Shown one piece after another: positions 1 through 9,264 of a stretch of DNA of 64,000 nucleotides. Position 1 is the first letter of the stretch; each line of letters starts with the position of its first letter. The stretch is from Mycobacterium sp. (lineage in GTDB: Bacteria; Actinomycetota; Actinomycetes; Mycobacteriales; Mycobacteriaceae), in the NCBI GenBank assembly GCA_018401645.1, contig JAGYKK010000015.1, positions 1 to 64,000 on the forward strand, read 5' to 3'. Below the pieces are notes generated by a model. It was not told the DNA's origin. It saw only the letters and a program-made list of their open reading frames with translations, and ran no database searches. Both the position numbers and the translations under genes were made by a program.

Positions 1-1363
1 CCACCAGAGCGGGCATCGACTCCAGTTCCCGGTATTCCCGGGCCACCTCGTCGGGGTACTTGGTGCCTCTGGCCTGGGCCAGTGCGAGTCCGACGAGGTA
101 GTTCGCGACGAGTTGAGCCAGAAAGGTCTTAGTGGCCGCCACCCCGATCTCCGGTCCGGCGCGGGTGTAGAGGACGGCATCGGACTCACGCGGGATCTGA
201 CTGCCGTTGGTGTTGCAGATGGCCAGCACCTTGGCCTTCTGTGCCTTGGCATGCCGCACCGCCTCCAAGGTGTCGGCGGTCTCCCCGGACTGCGAGATCG
301 CGATCACCAGGGTGCCGCGGTCCAACACCGGATCGCGGTAGCGGAACTCACTGGCCAACTCGACTTCCACCGGCAGCCGGGTCCAATGCTCGATCGCGTA
401 CTTGGCCAGCAGTCCGGCGTGGAACGCGGTGCCGCAGGCGACGATGAAAACCTTATCGACCTCGCGCAGTTCCTGATCGCTGAGACGTTGCTCATCGAGA
501 ACGATGCGGCCGTCGATGAAATGCCCCAGCAGGGTGTCGGCGACCGCGGTGGGCTGCTCGGCGATCTCCTTGAGCATGAAGTATTCGTAGCCGCCCTTCT
601 CGGCGGCCGAGAGATCCCAGTCGATGTGGAAGCGCCGGGCGTTGACGGCATCGTCGTTGCCATCGAAGTCGGTGATCCGGTAGCCCTCAGCGGCGATCAC
701 CACGGCCTGGTCCTGACCGAGTTCGACGGCGTCACGGGTGTATTCGATGAATGCCGCGACGTCGGAGGCCAGGAACATCTCGCCATCACCGATCCCGACC
801 ACCAGTGGCGTGGACCGCCGAACGGCGACGATGGTGCCGGGATCGCCAGCATGGGCGAAAACCAGCGTGAAATGGCCTTCCAACCGGCGCACCACGGCCA
901 GCACGGAGCCGACGAAATCACCGGCGGTGGCGCCATCGCGATAGGCACGGGCGACCAGGTGCACGGCCACCTCGGTATCGGTGTCACTGGCGAACTCCAC
1001 GCCGGCGGTTTCGAGTTCCCTGCGGAGAGCGGCGAAGTTCTCGATGATCCCGTTGTGCACGACCGCGAACTCTCCGGCGCCGTCGCGATGCGGGTGGGCA
1101 TTGCGGTCGGTGGGCTTACCGTGGGTGGCCCAGCGGGTATGGCCGATTCCGGCGGAGCCGCGCAGCGTATCCGGATCGGCCTCGGCCAGTGCCGCCTCGA
1201 GGTTGACCAGGCGTCCGGCCCGACGGTGGACCGAGAGCCCGCCGAGGCCGTCGAGCACCGCCAGTCCGGAGGAGTCGTAGCCCCGGTACTCCATCCGGCG
1301 CAACGCGTCGATCACGACGCCGTGGGCAGGCCGATGCCCGACATACGCCACGATTCCGCACAC
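1..1363 (-). CDS. glmS: Glutamine-fructose-6-phosphate aminotransferase (isomerizing), 3' end cut by window edge
   Basis: Makes glucosamine-6-phosphate from fructose-6-phosphate and glutamine, the first step to UDP-GlcNAc for peptidoglycan. The first 454 codons are present of about 620 usual for the family. Translation from a GTG start gives MCGIVAYVGHRP, so the catalytic N-terminal cysteine follows the initiator directly; this fixes the start. The N-terminal half is the class II glutamine amidotransferase domain, and the later part is the sugar-isomerase (SIS) region with the motif AISQSGETADT. I followed the reading frame at three places and it stays open to the edge. It is divergent from the hydrolase at 1418 with a 54-base gap that must hold both promoters. 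glmM, the next enzyme of the same pathway, lies about 3 kb away. Confidence 0.95.
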   Translation of the reverse strand, partial: MCGIVAYVGHRPAHGVVIDALRRMEYRGYDSSGLAVLDGLGGLSVHRRAGRLVNLEAALAEADPDTLRGSAGIGHTRWATHGKPTDRNAHPHRDGAGEFAVVHNGIIENFAALRRELETAGVEFASDTDTEVAVHLVARAYRDGATAGDFVGSVLAVVRRLEGHFTLVFAHAGDPGTIVAVRRSTPLVVGIGDGEMFLASDVAAFIEYTRDAVELGQDQAVVIAAEGYRITDFDGNDDAVNARRFHIDWDLSAAEKGGYEYFMLKEIAEQPTAVADTLLGHFIDGRIVLDEQRLSDQELREVDKVFIVACGTAFHAGLLAKYAIEHWTRLPVEVELASEFRYRDPVLDRGTLVIAISQSGETADTLEAVRHAKAQKAKVLAICNTNGSQIPRESDAVLYTRAGPEIGVAATKTFLAQLVANYLVGLALAQARGTKYPDEVAREYRELESMPALV

Positions 1364-1417
1364 GAGTATCGAGGATAGTCCGACCGAGCGTTCCGTTCGG
1401 TCGGCTACGGTCGTCTG

Positions 1418-2270
1418 GTGGCCCGCAACCGCAAGCTGTACGCCGCCCTGACGAGGCGGGGCCCGCACCGGGTCCTGCGGGGTCAGCTCGCCTTCGCCGG
1501 GATACCGGGCATCGTCTACACCCCCGCTTCGGGCTTCGGGCTGCCCGGGCTGGCCTTCGGCCATGATTGGCTGACCGACGCCGCCCACTACGCCGACACC
1601 TGCGAGCATCTGGCGAGTTGGGGCATCGTCGCGGGTGCGCCGGACACTCAGCGTGGGCTGGCTCCTCGGTGCTGACCCTGGCCGCCGATCTCGGCACCAC
1701 GCTGGACGTGATCTCCGGCGTGCGCCTGGGCCAGGGGGATATCAGCGTGGATCCGCAGAAACTGGGCCTGGCCGGGCATGGGTTCGGCGGTGGCGACCGT
1801 GTTCGCGCGCGGCTGCGGCCGGAACCCGGGTCAAGGCCGCCGCTGCGGTATTTCCGTCGGTCACCAAACCCTCCGCCGAGAAGTCGGCCGCGACGTTGCA
1901 GGTGCCGGGGTTGGTGCTGGCGACGCCCGATGATCAGAGATCGCTGCGCACCGACGCCCTCGAGGTCGCCGCATCCTGGGACTCCGCTGTCCTGCGCATC
2001 GTCGAGAAGGCCAATGCGGCTGATGTGGCCGAGCGGCGCCGCGTGTTGGGACTGCTGGGCTTGCAGGGTTTGGACTTCCCGGGTTCGAGTTCCCGAACCC
2101 AGAAGACCGTGCGGGCATTGTTAACCGGCTTTCTGTTGTTCCACCTGAACGGCGACGACACCTACCGGCAGTTCGCCGAACCCGATGCGGTCCTGCCGCA
2201 CACCGCAGTGCCGGACCCCGAGGCCGCCCCGGTGACCCACGAGGATCGCATTGTGGCTTTGTTTCGCTAA
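1418..2270 (+). CDS. Alpha/beta-hydrolase-like protein (Rv3438 type), two frameshifts
   Basis: Reconstructed from three frames. Codons from GTG 1418 give MARNRKLYAALTRRGPHRVL and run to about 1670. A second frame from about 1675 gives VLTLAADLGTTLDVISGVRL and then GLAGHGFGG. A third frame from about 1790 to the stop at 2270 holds AAAAVFPSVTKPSAEKSAAT and ends in IVALFR. GHGFGG resembles a nucleophile elbow, but Gly-His-Gly lacks the usual serine, so enzyme activity is doubtful. Total size, about 283 residues, matches the conserved mycobacterial protein located between glmS and the Rv3439c/Rv3440c pair. The breaks look like single-base indels, either sequencing errors or real decay. The substrate is unknown. 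Confidence 0.75.
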
Positions 2271-2275
2271 CCAGA

Positions 2276-2288
2276 TATAAACGATTCA
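2276..2288 (+). promoter_or_regulatory. Candidate -10 element of a leaderless promoter
   Basis: TATAAA at 2276-2281 ends six bases before the ATG at 2288, which would put transcription start on the A of the start codon. No ribosome-binding site precedes this ATG. Leaderless mRNAs with this geometry are common in mycobacteria. The element is inferred from sequence only. Confidence 0.4.
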
Positions 2289-3328
2289 TGAGAACCGGCG
2301 TATTCCTGTCGTATTCGGGCGGCTTCCGCGAAAGCGTCGAGCAGGTCGCGGTACTGGAGAAACAGGGTGTCGATCTGGCTCTGGTCGCCGAGGCGTACTC
2401 CTACGATGCGGTCAGCCAGTTGGGCTATCTCGCCGCGAAGACCACCACCATCGAACTGGGCTCCGGCATCTTCCCGATTTACACCCGGACACCGACACTG
2501 CTGGCGATGACCGCCGCCGGCCTGGACTACGTCTCGGACGGCCGCTTTCGGTTGGGCATCGGAACGTCGGGTCCACAGGTGATGGAGGGCTTCCACGGTG
2601 TGCCGTTCGACGCGCCGATGGGCCGCACCCGCGAAGTCGTCGAGATCTGCCGCCAGGTGTGGCGTCGCGAGAAGGTCTCCCACCAGGGTAAGAACTATCA
2701 GATCCCGTTATCGCCGGGTCGCGGCACCGGACTGGGTAAATCGCTGCGTCTGATTAATCACCCTGTGCGCGAACGGATTCCGATCCATATCGCCTCGCTC
2801 GGTGAACAGAATGTCGCACTGACGGCCGAAATCGCCGAAGGCTGGCAACCGATCTTCTACTACCCCGAACGAGCCGATCGCGTGTGGGGTGACGCACTGC
2901 GGGCCGGAACGGCTAAACGCGACCCCGAACTCGGCGAACTCGACGTCATGGTGGGCGTCTCACTGGCCATCGGAGATGACGTCGAGGAGCGACTGAACTG
3001 GGCCAAACCTCAACTGGCGCTCTACATCGGCGGTATGGGAGCCAAGGGCAAGAACTTCTACCACAACGTCGCCACCAAGTACGGGTTCGGCGAGGTCGCC
3101 GATCGCATCCAGGATTTTTATCTTTCCGGGCGCAAGGCAGAAGCGATCGCCGCGGTGCCGGACGAACTGGTGCGCAATATCTCGCTGATCGGCCCGCGGG
3201 GTTACGTCAAGGAACGGATCGCCGCCTTCGCCGAAGCCGGGGTGACCACCCTGCTGGCCACCCCGGTGACCGGCGACGCTGCCGAATACGTCGGTTTCAT
3301 CGAGCAGTTGCAGGCGTTGCTGGACTAG
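2288..3328 (+). CDS. LLM-class F420-dependent oxidoreductase
   Basis: A 346-residue TIM-barrel protein of the luciferase-like monooxygenase superfamily, probably using reduced coenzyme F420. It has the typical N-terminal GVFLSYSGGF, the segment RFRLGIGTSGPQVMEGFHGV, and HIASLGEQNVALTAEIAEGW, in which the barrel contacts the cofactor. Size and sequence style resemble M. tuberculosis Rv3520c; the substrate is unknown. It begins 17 bases after the hydrolase stop and has no Shine-Dalgarno sequence but a well-placed TATAAA, suggesting its own leaderless transcript. It is convergent with the gene ending at 3409. Confidence 0.9.
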   Translation: MRTGVFLSYSGGFRESVEQVAVLEKQGVDLALVAEAYSYDAVSQLGYLAAKTTTIELGSGIFPIYTRTPTLLAMTAAGLDYVSDGRFRLGIGTSGPQVMEGFHGVPFDAPMGRTREVVEICRQVWRREKVSHQGKNYQIPLSPGRGTGLGKSLRLINHPVRERIPIHIASLGEQNVALTAEIAEGWQPIFYYPERADRVWGDALRAGTAKRDPELGELDVMVGVSLAIGDDVEERLNWAKPQLALYIGGMGAKGKNFYHNVATKYGFGEVADRIQDFYLSGRKAEAIAAVPDELVRNISLIGPRGYVKERIAAFAEAGVTTLLATPVTGDAAEYVGFIEQLQALLD

Positions 3329-3408
3329 CGCTACCTCACTGGCCGACCTGTGGGAGCTCATCGGCGGCGATTTCGCAGGGGGTGGCGGCGTCGTCGACGG
3401 CTAGGGCT

Positions 3409-4315
3409 TCAGGAGCAGCCTCGGCGGGCAGTACCGCAGATGTCTCGGGGTGCTGTGACTGCTCGGGGTACCGACTCGGGTACCGGGACAGCCGTGGCTT
3501 CCGGGACAGCCGCGGCTTCCGGGACAGCCGCGGCTTCCGGGACAGCCGCGGGTTCCGGGACAGCTTCGCGGTTCCGGGACAGCCGCGGGTTCCGGACGAC
3601 TTCGGGCTCCGGGACGACTTCGGGCTCCGGGACGACTTCTGATTCCAGGTCCACTGATTCCAGGTCCGACTCGTTCCAGGTCGGACCTGGATCTGGTGGT
3701 CCGACTCCGGGCTGCAGATCGGCGTACGGACCCAGCATCTCGGCGATCTGGGCGATCAAGCCCGGGAGTACACCGTCGAAGTTGGGCAGCGCCGGCGGAG
3801 CGAAACCCGACGCCGCCGGGAACGCTGGCGCGGACACCGGCGGGGCGAAACCGGTTGTGGGCGTATCGAACCGGGATCCGGGAATTTCGCCGAGTCGGGT
3901 GGAGCGTCGCCGTAGGCGCCGCCACCGAATCCGTCGCGGGTCCATCGCCGGGTCAGTCGCCGGGTCAGTCGCCGGGTCCACGACCGAGTCCATTGCCGGG
4001 AAGGCATCGGCGTGGACGTCACCGCGCATCGAAGTCTCGGCCCTTGTGTCGACCAGATGCCCGAGGTCCTCAGACAGCATGTTCAATGCCCCGGCCGCAT
4101 CCCGCAGCGCGGTGACGACTTCGGCGGCGGCTGCCCAGTTGCGGGCGACAAAATCGGCGGCGCCGGAACCGGAAACGCCGCGCCAGGCTTCCGTCAGCAC
4201 ATCGAGTGCCTCGCGTTGGACACCGAGTGCCTCTTCGGCGGCGGCGGCGCGCATCAGGGCTGCACCGTCGGCACAGCGCATCGAGGGCGAGTCGGACCCC
4301 GACGTCGAAGGTCAT
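3409..4315 (-). CDS. Alanine/proline-rich protein with VPEP/VPEA repeats (Rv3439c type), frameshifted
   Basis: The likely start is ATG 4315 (MTFDVGVRLALDAL), overlapping the stop of the upstream gene as ATGA, which suggests translational coupling. The frame must shift near 4280 to join CADGAALMRAAAAEEALGVQ. The N-terminal ~75 residues are helical and contain an SGSGAADFVARNW segment reminiscent of WXG/ESX-type helical proteins. A proline-rich middle follows, then a C-terminal tail of tandem VPEP and VPEA units. The repeat pattern continues through two local frame changes near 3580, so the array is really one frame. No catalytic motif is visible. The pair arrangement equals Rv3440c-Rv3439c next to glmM in M. 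tuberculosis; the function is unknown. Confidence 0.65.
3484..3640. repeat. Tandem repeats coding for VPEP/VPEA units
   Basis: An imperfect 18-base unit, CCGGGACAGCCGCGGCTT and variants, recurs about six times between 3484 and 3600. It is followed by about three copies of a GACTTCGGGCTCCGG-type 18-base unit up to 3640. Both encode six-residue repeats on the minus strand. Such arrays change length easily and are also prone to assembly error. Confidence 0.8.
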
Positions 4316-4608
4316 CTCAGGTTCGCGACCGCGCGCGATTCGGCATCGGAAAATCGGTCGGCACCGGTGCGCAGGGCCGCACCGGTTTCACGCGCGGCAA
4401 CAGCCCACCGCGTCATGTCCGCGATGAGCCTGTCCAGGACACCTCGGACCGCGCCGCCGACGGCCGCGTGGTCACGGCCGGCCACGGCCGAATCGAAGCG
4501 CAAACCACTGAGGTTCGCCGCCAGGATGGATTCCACGATGTCGGCGGCGACATCCATGCGCTGGGCCGCCGCACGCAGCGCCGCCGGGTCGACCGATGTT
4601 GTTCCCAT
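4312..4608 (-). CDS. Small helical protein, WXG100/ESX-like (Rv3440c type)
   Basis: A 98-residue protein beginning MGTTSVDPAALRAAAQRMD. The pattern of two long helices (residues about 8-45 and 50-90), with no signal peptide and no membrane segment, is that of WXG100-superfamily proteins. A clear WxG turn is not visible; the turn region reads SGLRFDSAVAGRDHAAV. The length matches Rv3440c (about 100 residues). It is coupled to the next gene by an ATGA overlap at 4312-4315 and lies 25 bases after the glmM stop. An upstream in-frame ATG at 4629 is possible but less conserved in style. Export through a type VII system is only an inference. Confidence 0.7.
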   Translation of the reverse strand: MGTTSVDPAALRAAAQRMDVAADIVESILAANLSGLRFDSAVAGRDHAAVGGAVRGVLDRLIADMTRWAVAARETGAALRTGADRFSDAESRAVANLR

Positions 4609-4633
4609 ACCCCCCGATGTTGTTCTCATACCC

Positions 4634-6030
4634 CTAGGACGCAACGACACCCCGCCGGTTCCCCGAATCGGCGGGTTCATCTTCGGCGCTGACCGACTTC
4701 GCCACCCGGTCGGCCACGAGTCGCGCGGTGTCCTCGTCGGAGGCCTCCACCATGACTCGGACCAGCTGCTCGGTACCTGAGGGCCGCAACAGAATTCGGC
4801 CGGTGTTGCCGAGTTCCGCCTCGGCCTCGGCCACGGCGGTACGCACTGCGGGCGCCTGCGCCGCGGTGGCCTTATCGGCCACCTCAACGTTGATGAGGAC
4901 CTGGGAACCGATGCATCGGCGCGCCGCCAGAGCGACCAGCGGTAAACCAGTCCGCGCCATCCGGGCCATCAGCCGTAGGCCGGTCAGGACCCCGTCCCCG
5001 GTGGTTCCGAAGGCGGGCATCACGATGTGGCCGGACTGCTCGCCACCCAGGCTGTAACCGCCGGACCGCAGTTCCTCCAGGACGTAGCGATCCCCCACCC
5101 CCGTCGTGCGGACCTCGATCCCGGCTTCCCGCATCGCGAGATGCAACCCGAGGTTGCTCATGACCGTGGTGACCAATGTGTCAGCGGACAACTCGCCGGA
5201 CTCCCGCATGGCCAGTGCCAGCACCGTCATGATCGCATCGCCGTCGACGATCTGACCGTGTGCGTCCACCGCCAGGCACCGATCGGCGTCCCCGTCATGG
5301 GCCAGACCCAAGTCCGCGCCACGTTCCACCACCGCGGTCTGCAACTGGGCCAGATGAGTCGAGCCGCAGCCGTCATTGATATTGAGGCCGTCCGGTTCGG
5401 CGTTGATCGCGATCACATTGGCGCCGGCGGCGGCGTAGGCGCGCGGTGCGCCACCGACGCTGCGCGCCGTTGGCGCAGTCGACCACGACGGTGATCCCGT
5501 CGAGTTTCGTCGCCGTCGCCGTGGCGATGTGGGCGAGGTAGCGGTCGAGGGCATCCGGTGCCGCGACCACCCGGCCGATCTCGCCACCGATGGGACGCGA
5601 CCCGGACCCCTGGGCGAGCAACTCCTCGATGCGGTCCTCGGCATCGTCGTCGAGCTTGTGACCGCCGGGACCGAATATCTTGATGCCGTTGTCGGGCATC
5701 GGGTTATGCGACGCCGAGATCATCACGCCGAAATCCGCGCCATAGGTGTCCGTCAGGTAGGCCACCGCCGGGGTCGGCAGGACGCCCACGCACAGGGCGT
5801 CCACGCCCTCACTGGTCAGCCCGGCGATCATCGCCGACTCCATCCGCCGCTTGCTCTGGATCACGACCGACAACCGCGACCCTGGCGTGGGGCTGGGGCA
5901 GCCCGGGACCGCCCGGTCCGGACGGGGCGAGGCGCCGGGCCGCTGCCGATCCGAGAGCCAAAACCAGCTCCGCGGTCAGTTCGCGGTTGGCGACGCCTCG
6001 CACGCCGTCGGTTCCGAATAGTCGACCCAT
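4634..6030 (-). CDS. glmM: Phosphoglucosamine mutase, two frameshifts
   Basis: Converts glucosamine-6-phosphate to glucosamine-1-phosphate for UDP-GlcNAc synthesis. The three-frame reconstruction starts [18 protein letters not shown] and, after a shift near 5870, continues [20 protein letters not shown] with the active-site phosphoserine loop [18 protein letters not shown]. After a second shift near 5450 it continues with the metal-binding loop HDGDADR, the sugar-binding GGEQSGH and the phosphate-binding [13 protein letters not shown]. Total length, about 465 codons, fits the family (about 445). The gene is essential in bacteria that depend on this route, so the breaks are most likely sequence errors. 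It starts 12 bases after rpsI. Confidence 0.92.
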
Positions 6031-6042
6031 GTGGGTGCCGAC

Positions 6043-6612
6043 TCAGCGCTTGCTGTACTGCGGCGCCTTACGGGCCTTCTTCAGGCCGTACTTCTTACGC
6101 TCGATGGCACGCGGGTCCCGGGTGAGGAAGCCGGCCTTCTTCAGGGCCGGCCGATCCTCGGGCTGTACCAGGATCAGCGCGCGGGCGATCGCCAAGCGCA
6201 GTGCGCCGGCCTGACCAGAGGGGCCACCGCCGTCGAGGTGGGCGTGGATGTCGAAACTGTCCACCCGGTCGACGATCACCAGCGGCGCTTTGATGAGCTG
6301 CTGGTGCACTTTATTGGGGAAGTAGTTCTCCAGGCTGCGACCGTCGAGGTGGAACTGTCCGGTGCCCGGCATCAGCCGGACCCGCACCACGGCCTCCTTG
6401 CGGCGCCCGACGGTTTGGATGGGCCGGTCGAGGATCACCGGCTCCCGGCGCTTGGGCGCCTCGGCCGTCTCGGTCACCTCGGCCGTCTCACTCACGTGAA
6501 CGGCCCCGGCGGCATCAGCCGTCCCGGTTGCCTCAGCGGTCCCGGCTGCGGCAGCAGTCTCGGGCGCATTGTCTTCGGTCACGCTGTCTTCGGTCGCGCG
6601 GTCTTCAGTCAC
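6043..6612 (-). CDS. rpsI: 30S ribosomal protein S9 with N-terminal low-complexity extension
   Basis: A 189-residue protein. The conserved S9 body starts near residue 60 with [20 protein letters not shown] and ends in the universal basic tail [12 protein letters not shown], which reaches toward the P-site tRNA. The start GTG overlaps the rplM stop as GTGA, so the two are co-translated. The first ~60 residues are an Ala/Thr/Glu-rich repeat ([13 protein letters not shown] and similar), longer than in the 151-residue M. tuberculosis protein as I recall it. The extension is probably disordered and expanded by slippage. Confidence 0.95.
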   Translation of the reverse strand: MTEDRATEDSVTEDNAPETAAAAGTAEATGTADAAGAVHVSETAEVTETAEAPKRREPVILDRPIQTVGRRKEAVVRVRLMPGTGQFHLDGRSLENYFPNKVHQQLIKAPLVIVDRVDSFDIHAHLDGGGPSGQAGALRLAIARALILVQPEDRPALKKAGFLTRDPRAIERKKYGLKKARKAPQYSKR

Positions 6613-7052
6613 TGGGCCACCTGCTTGATCTCGAACGGAATCGGCTGTTGCGCGGTGTGCGGATGATCCGGACCGGTGTAGACCTTGAGTTTCTTCTGGA
6701 TCTGTCGGCTCAGCTTGTTGTGCGGGAGCATGCCGACGATCGCCTTCTCCACCACCCGATCGGCATGTTTCTGCATTTCCTCGCCAACCGTGCGGGAACG
6801 CAGGCCACCGGGATACCCGGAGTGGCGGTAGGCCATCTTGTTGTTGAGCTTGTCGCCTCCGATGGCGACCTTGTCGGCGTTGACGACGATGACGAAGTCG
6901 CCCCCATCGACGTTGGGCGTGAATGTCGGCTTGTGCTTGCCGCGCAGCAAATTGGCTGCAGCAACGGCGAGTCGGCCGAGCACCACGTCGGTGGCGTCGA
7001 TGACGTACCACGAATGCGTGGTGTCACCGGCCTTCGGCGTGTACGTAGACAC
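6609..7052 (-). CDS. rplM: 50S ribosomal protein L13
   Basis: A 147-residue early-assembly protein of the large subunit. It starts [20 protein letters not shown] and carries [19 protein letters not shown] and the conserved [12 protein letters not shown] loop. It is the first gene of the rplM-rpsI(-glmM) operon and overlaps rpsI by four bases. In M. tuberculosis the next gene upstream is esxT; here the upstream 270 bases contain no ESX gene. Confidence 0.97.
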   Translation of the reverse strand: MSTYTPKAGDTTHSWYVIDATDVVLGRLAVAAANLLRGKHKPTFTPNVDGGDFVIVVNADKVAIGGDKLNNKMAYRHSGYPGGLRSRTVGEEMQKHADRVVEKAIVGMLPHNKLSRQIQKKLKVYTGPDHPHTAQQPIPFEIKQVAQ

Positions 7053-7255
7053 AGCGGTTACCTCTCCTGTTTCGGGTGGATCCCGGTTGACCCGGGTGCC
7101 GGCCGGGCATCAACGGCGGGAAATCTCGGCGACCAGCACTGACCCGAGACCCCGGTTTCACCCCGCGAGCGAACCCGCGTTGCACCGCATGCCGAGAGCA
7201 GAGCCTACCTGCGACAATCGGTGCAGGTCAAAACGCGTGCCCAGCCGACTGCTGA

Positions 7256-7288
7256 GCGGTTCCGACGGCTCTCCTCCGTCGGAACCGC
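7256..7288. terminator. Perfect 13-bp hairpin, probable terminator
   Basis: Arms at 7256-7268 (GCGGTTCCGACGG) and 7276-7288 are exactly complementary, with a 7-base loop. It lies 38 bases beyond the stop of the minus-strand gene ending at 7326 and upstream of rplM. It has no clear T-tract, as is usual for mycobacterial terminators. Confidence 0.65.
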
Positions 7289-7325
7289 GCAGCGTTCGGA
7301 TCGACATCCTCATCGGATTGGACGC

Positions 7326-8506
7326 TCAGGGTCCGGCGGTGGTTCCCAGTTCGCGCGCAGTGCGGACCGCCTGTGTGCACGGACCCCGAACGGCGGCCTC
7401 GCCCCCCGGCGCACTCTGGCACCCAATGCTGATCCGGGTAGCGCCGGCCAGCACCACCGACCAGTCGATGACCCGTCCGGCGCGGATCTCCCGGTAGGTG
7501 ATCGCCGGTCGCCCGGCCACCTCGGCGGCCGATCGGAAACCAACGAAAACCCCGGGGTCCTCGTCGGTGACCGCCTTGCCGAGTACCTCGGCGGCCTCGG
7601 CCAGTGTGGTTTCGGGTGCATAGGACGACGTGATGTGTACGACGAGGTCCGGATCGATCGGCGAGGTGACCTCGACCCGGCGGGATCCCGGCCCGGAGGT
7701 GATCCGTTCAACGAGCCAGTCCGGCGGGATCTCGACCGCGATCCGGCCCTCCACCAGGCTCGCAGACGCCGCGGCTGCCCCCACGTCGCCGTGGCGCCAT
7801 CGTCGTGCTGACGGCACCGCCCAGGGCGATCAATGCCACTGCGACGAGCAGTGTCGTAACTAGGCCCGGAGGCGCGCCAAGACGATGTGGTGCGCAGGGC
7901 CGCCACGGTGGCGGCCATATCGACGTCGCGAGCGGCGACGCCACGATCCGACAGGCTGCCCGGATGTCCTCGGCGGTCTGCGCCGAACCGGCAGCCCGGG
8001 CGCGGCGTCCAAGAACACCCGGCGTGAACCTGGCCGCCCGGCCGCGGCATCGGCGACCAACTCGACATCGCCGCGGCCGAACACCTGCATCGGCAGCACC
8101 GCACACGGCCACGAACTCGGCGGCGATCTCGATGACGGGCCCCGTGCCGACAGTCCGCGACGACCAGGCCGGACGGCTCACGGCGCGCACCTCCTGGCCG
8201 GCGTCGCCTGCACAACAACCTCGACTCCGCGCCCGCGGCCACCAGGTCGGGTGGACAATCAGCACCGGGCCGCCGCCTTCGCCCAGGATTGACGACATCA
8301 GGGCCCGCCACAGGTCGGCGACCGCGACCGGGCGTTCGTCGAACAACCCGATTTCGTCGTCTATCCAGTCGAGGCCCGCCGACCAGTGCTTCGGGCCGGT
8401 CGTGGCGGCCCGATCCGCCACGCAGGGCGCGCACGGTCGCCGGGCCGACCTCGACGCACACGGTCGCCGGGCCGACCTCGACGCACACGGTCGCATCGGC
8501 GGACAC
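7326..8506 (-). pseudogene. Type VII secretion-associated protein (Rv3446c type), multiply frameshifted
   Basis: Pieces in all three minus frames match one protein. The N-terminal [16 protein letters not shown] is followed by [20 protein letters not shown] and [14 protein letters not shown], then [17 protein letters not shown] transmembrane segment [18 protein letters not shown] follows, and then a C-terminal extracytoplasmic domain (MPSARRW to RELGTTAGP) of about 160 residues in one clean frame. At least four frame changes are needed, a density well above the rest of the window. Since no other ESX-4 gene survives nearby, true decay is plausible, but sequencing errors cannot be excluded. The start is uncertain; GTG 8506 is a guess. 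Confidence 0.6.
8432..8494. repeat. 27-bp tandem repeat, 2.3 copies
   Basis: Two exact 27-base copies (8432-8458 and 8459-8485) are followed by the first nine bases of a third. On the minus strand they encode a duplicated nine-residue unit VCVEVGPAT at the N-terminus of the type VII-associated remnant. The unit length keeps the reading frame. Confidence 0.85.
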
Positions 8507-8606
8507 GGTCGCGGGGCGCACCCGCTGAAATATAGGACCCGCCGCCGTTCGGACGCGCCGTCCCTCCACAACCGGTCCCGTCTCGCTATATCTGTACGAT
8601 CAGGAC

Positions 8607-9253
8607 GTGATGTCTACCGCTTTTCAGCTTCCGCGCGTGCCGGGCGCAGCCGTCCTCTCCGCCGCCGCGATCATCAGCGCTGCCCTTCGGCGGCGCCCGC
8701 CAACGCGGTGGCGTGCAACGACATCGAGGTGGTGTTCGCCCGGGGCACCAGTGAACTACCCGGCATCGGCCGCGTCGGCCAGGCGTTCGTCGGCGATCTG
8801 GCGACCCGGGTCGGCAACCGCTCCGTCGGGGCCTACGGGGTGAACTACCCGGCCAGCTTCGACTTCGACTGCCGCAGACGGCGCCAACGACGCCAGCGCC
8901 CACATTCAGAACGTCGTCAACAACTGTCCGAACACCAAGCTGGTGCTGGGCGGCTACTCCCAGGGCGCGGCGGTCATGGACATCCTCACTTCGGTACCCT
9001 TCCCCGCGATCGGATTCACCAACCCGCTGCCACCCAACGTTCCCGACCGAATTGCTGCGGTGGCGGTTTTCGGAAACCCCACGGCAAGGATCGGCCTGCT
9101 GCCGACCGTCAGCCCGGTCTACGGAACCAAGGCGATCGACCTCTGCAACCTCGGCGACCCGGTGCTCGGACGCAACATGTCCCGGCCCACCGCAGTTACG
9201 GCCCCGACGGGCTGACCAGCTGCCGCCGCGACTTCGTCGCCGGCCTGCTCTGA
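8607..9253 (+). CDS. Secreted cutinase-like serine esterase 1 of 3, three frameshifts
   Basis: An N-terminal signal-peptide-like segment ([12 protein letters not shown]) is followed, after a shift near 8685, by [20 protein letters not shown]. After a second shift near 8875 comes the nucleophile motif [15 protein letters not shown] and the aspartate region [12 protein letters not shown] last shift near 9180 restores [12 protein letters not shown] with the catalytic histidine and the end DFVAGLL. The three together form the Ser-Asp-His triad of the cutinase fold. Total about 215 residues, normal for mycobacterial cutinases (cut3/culp-type) that hydrolyse lipid esters outside the cell. In M. tuberculosis cut3-cut4 sit at the end of the ESX-4 locus. 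Confidence 0.8.
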
Positions 9254-9264
9254 GGCCGGTCCAC

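Noticed and set aside
3484-3640. CRISPR array
   Set aside because: The 18-base repeats are directly adjacent with no unique spacers and encode an amino acid repeat in frame.
7053-7325. Residual esxT/esxU between rplM and the 7326 gene
   Set aside because: No WxG motif or ~100-residue helical frame exists on either strand; the region holds a 13-bp hairpin and spacer DNA.
7805-9253. 482-codon plus-strand open frame covering the type VII remnant and first cutinase
   Set aside because: Its first half is antisense to the remnant and only its second half contains cutinase pieces; the real cutinase begins at 8607 with a signal peptide.
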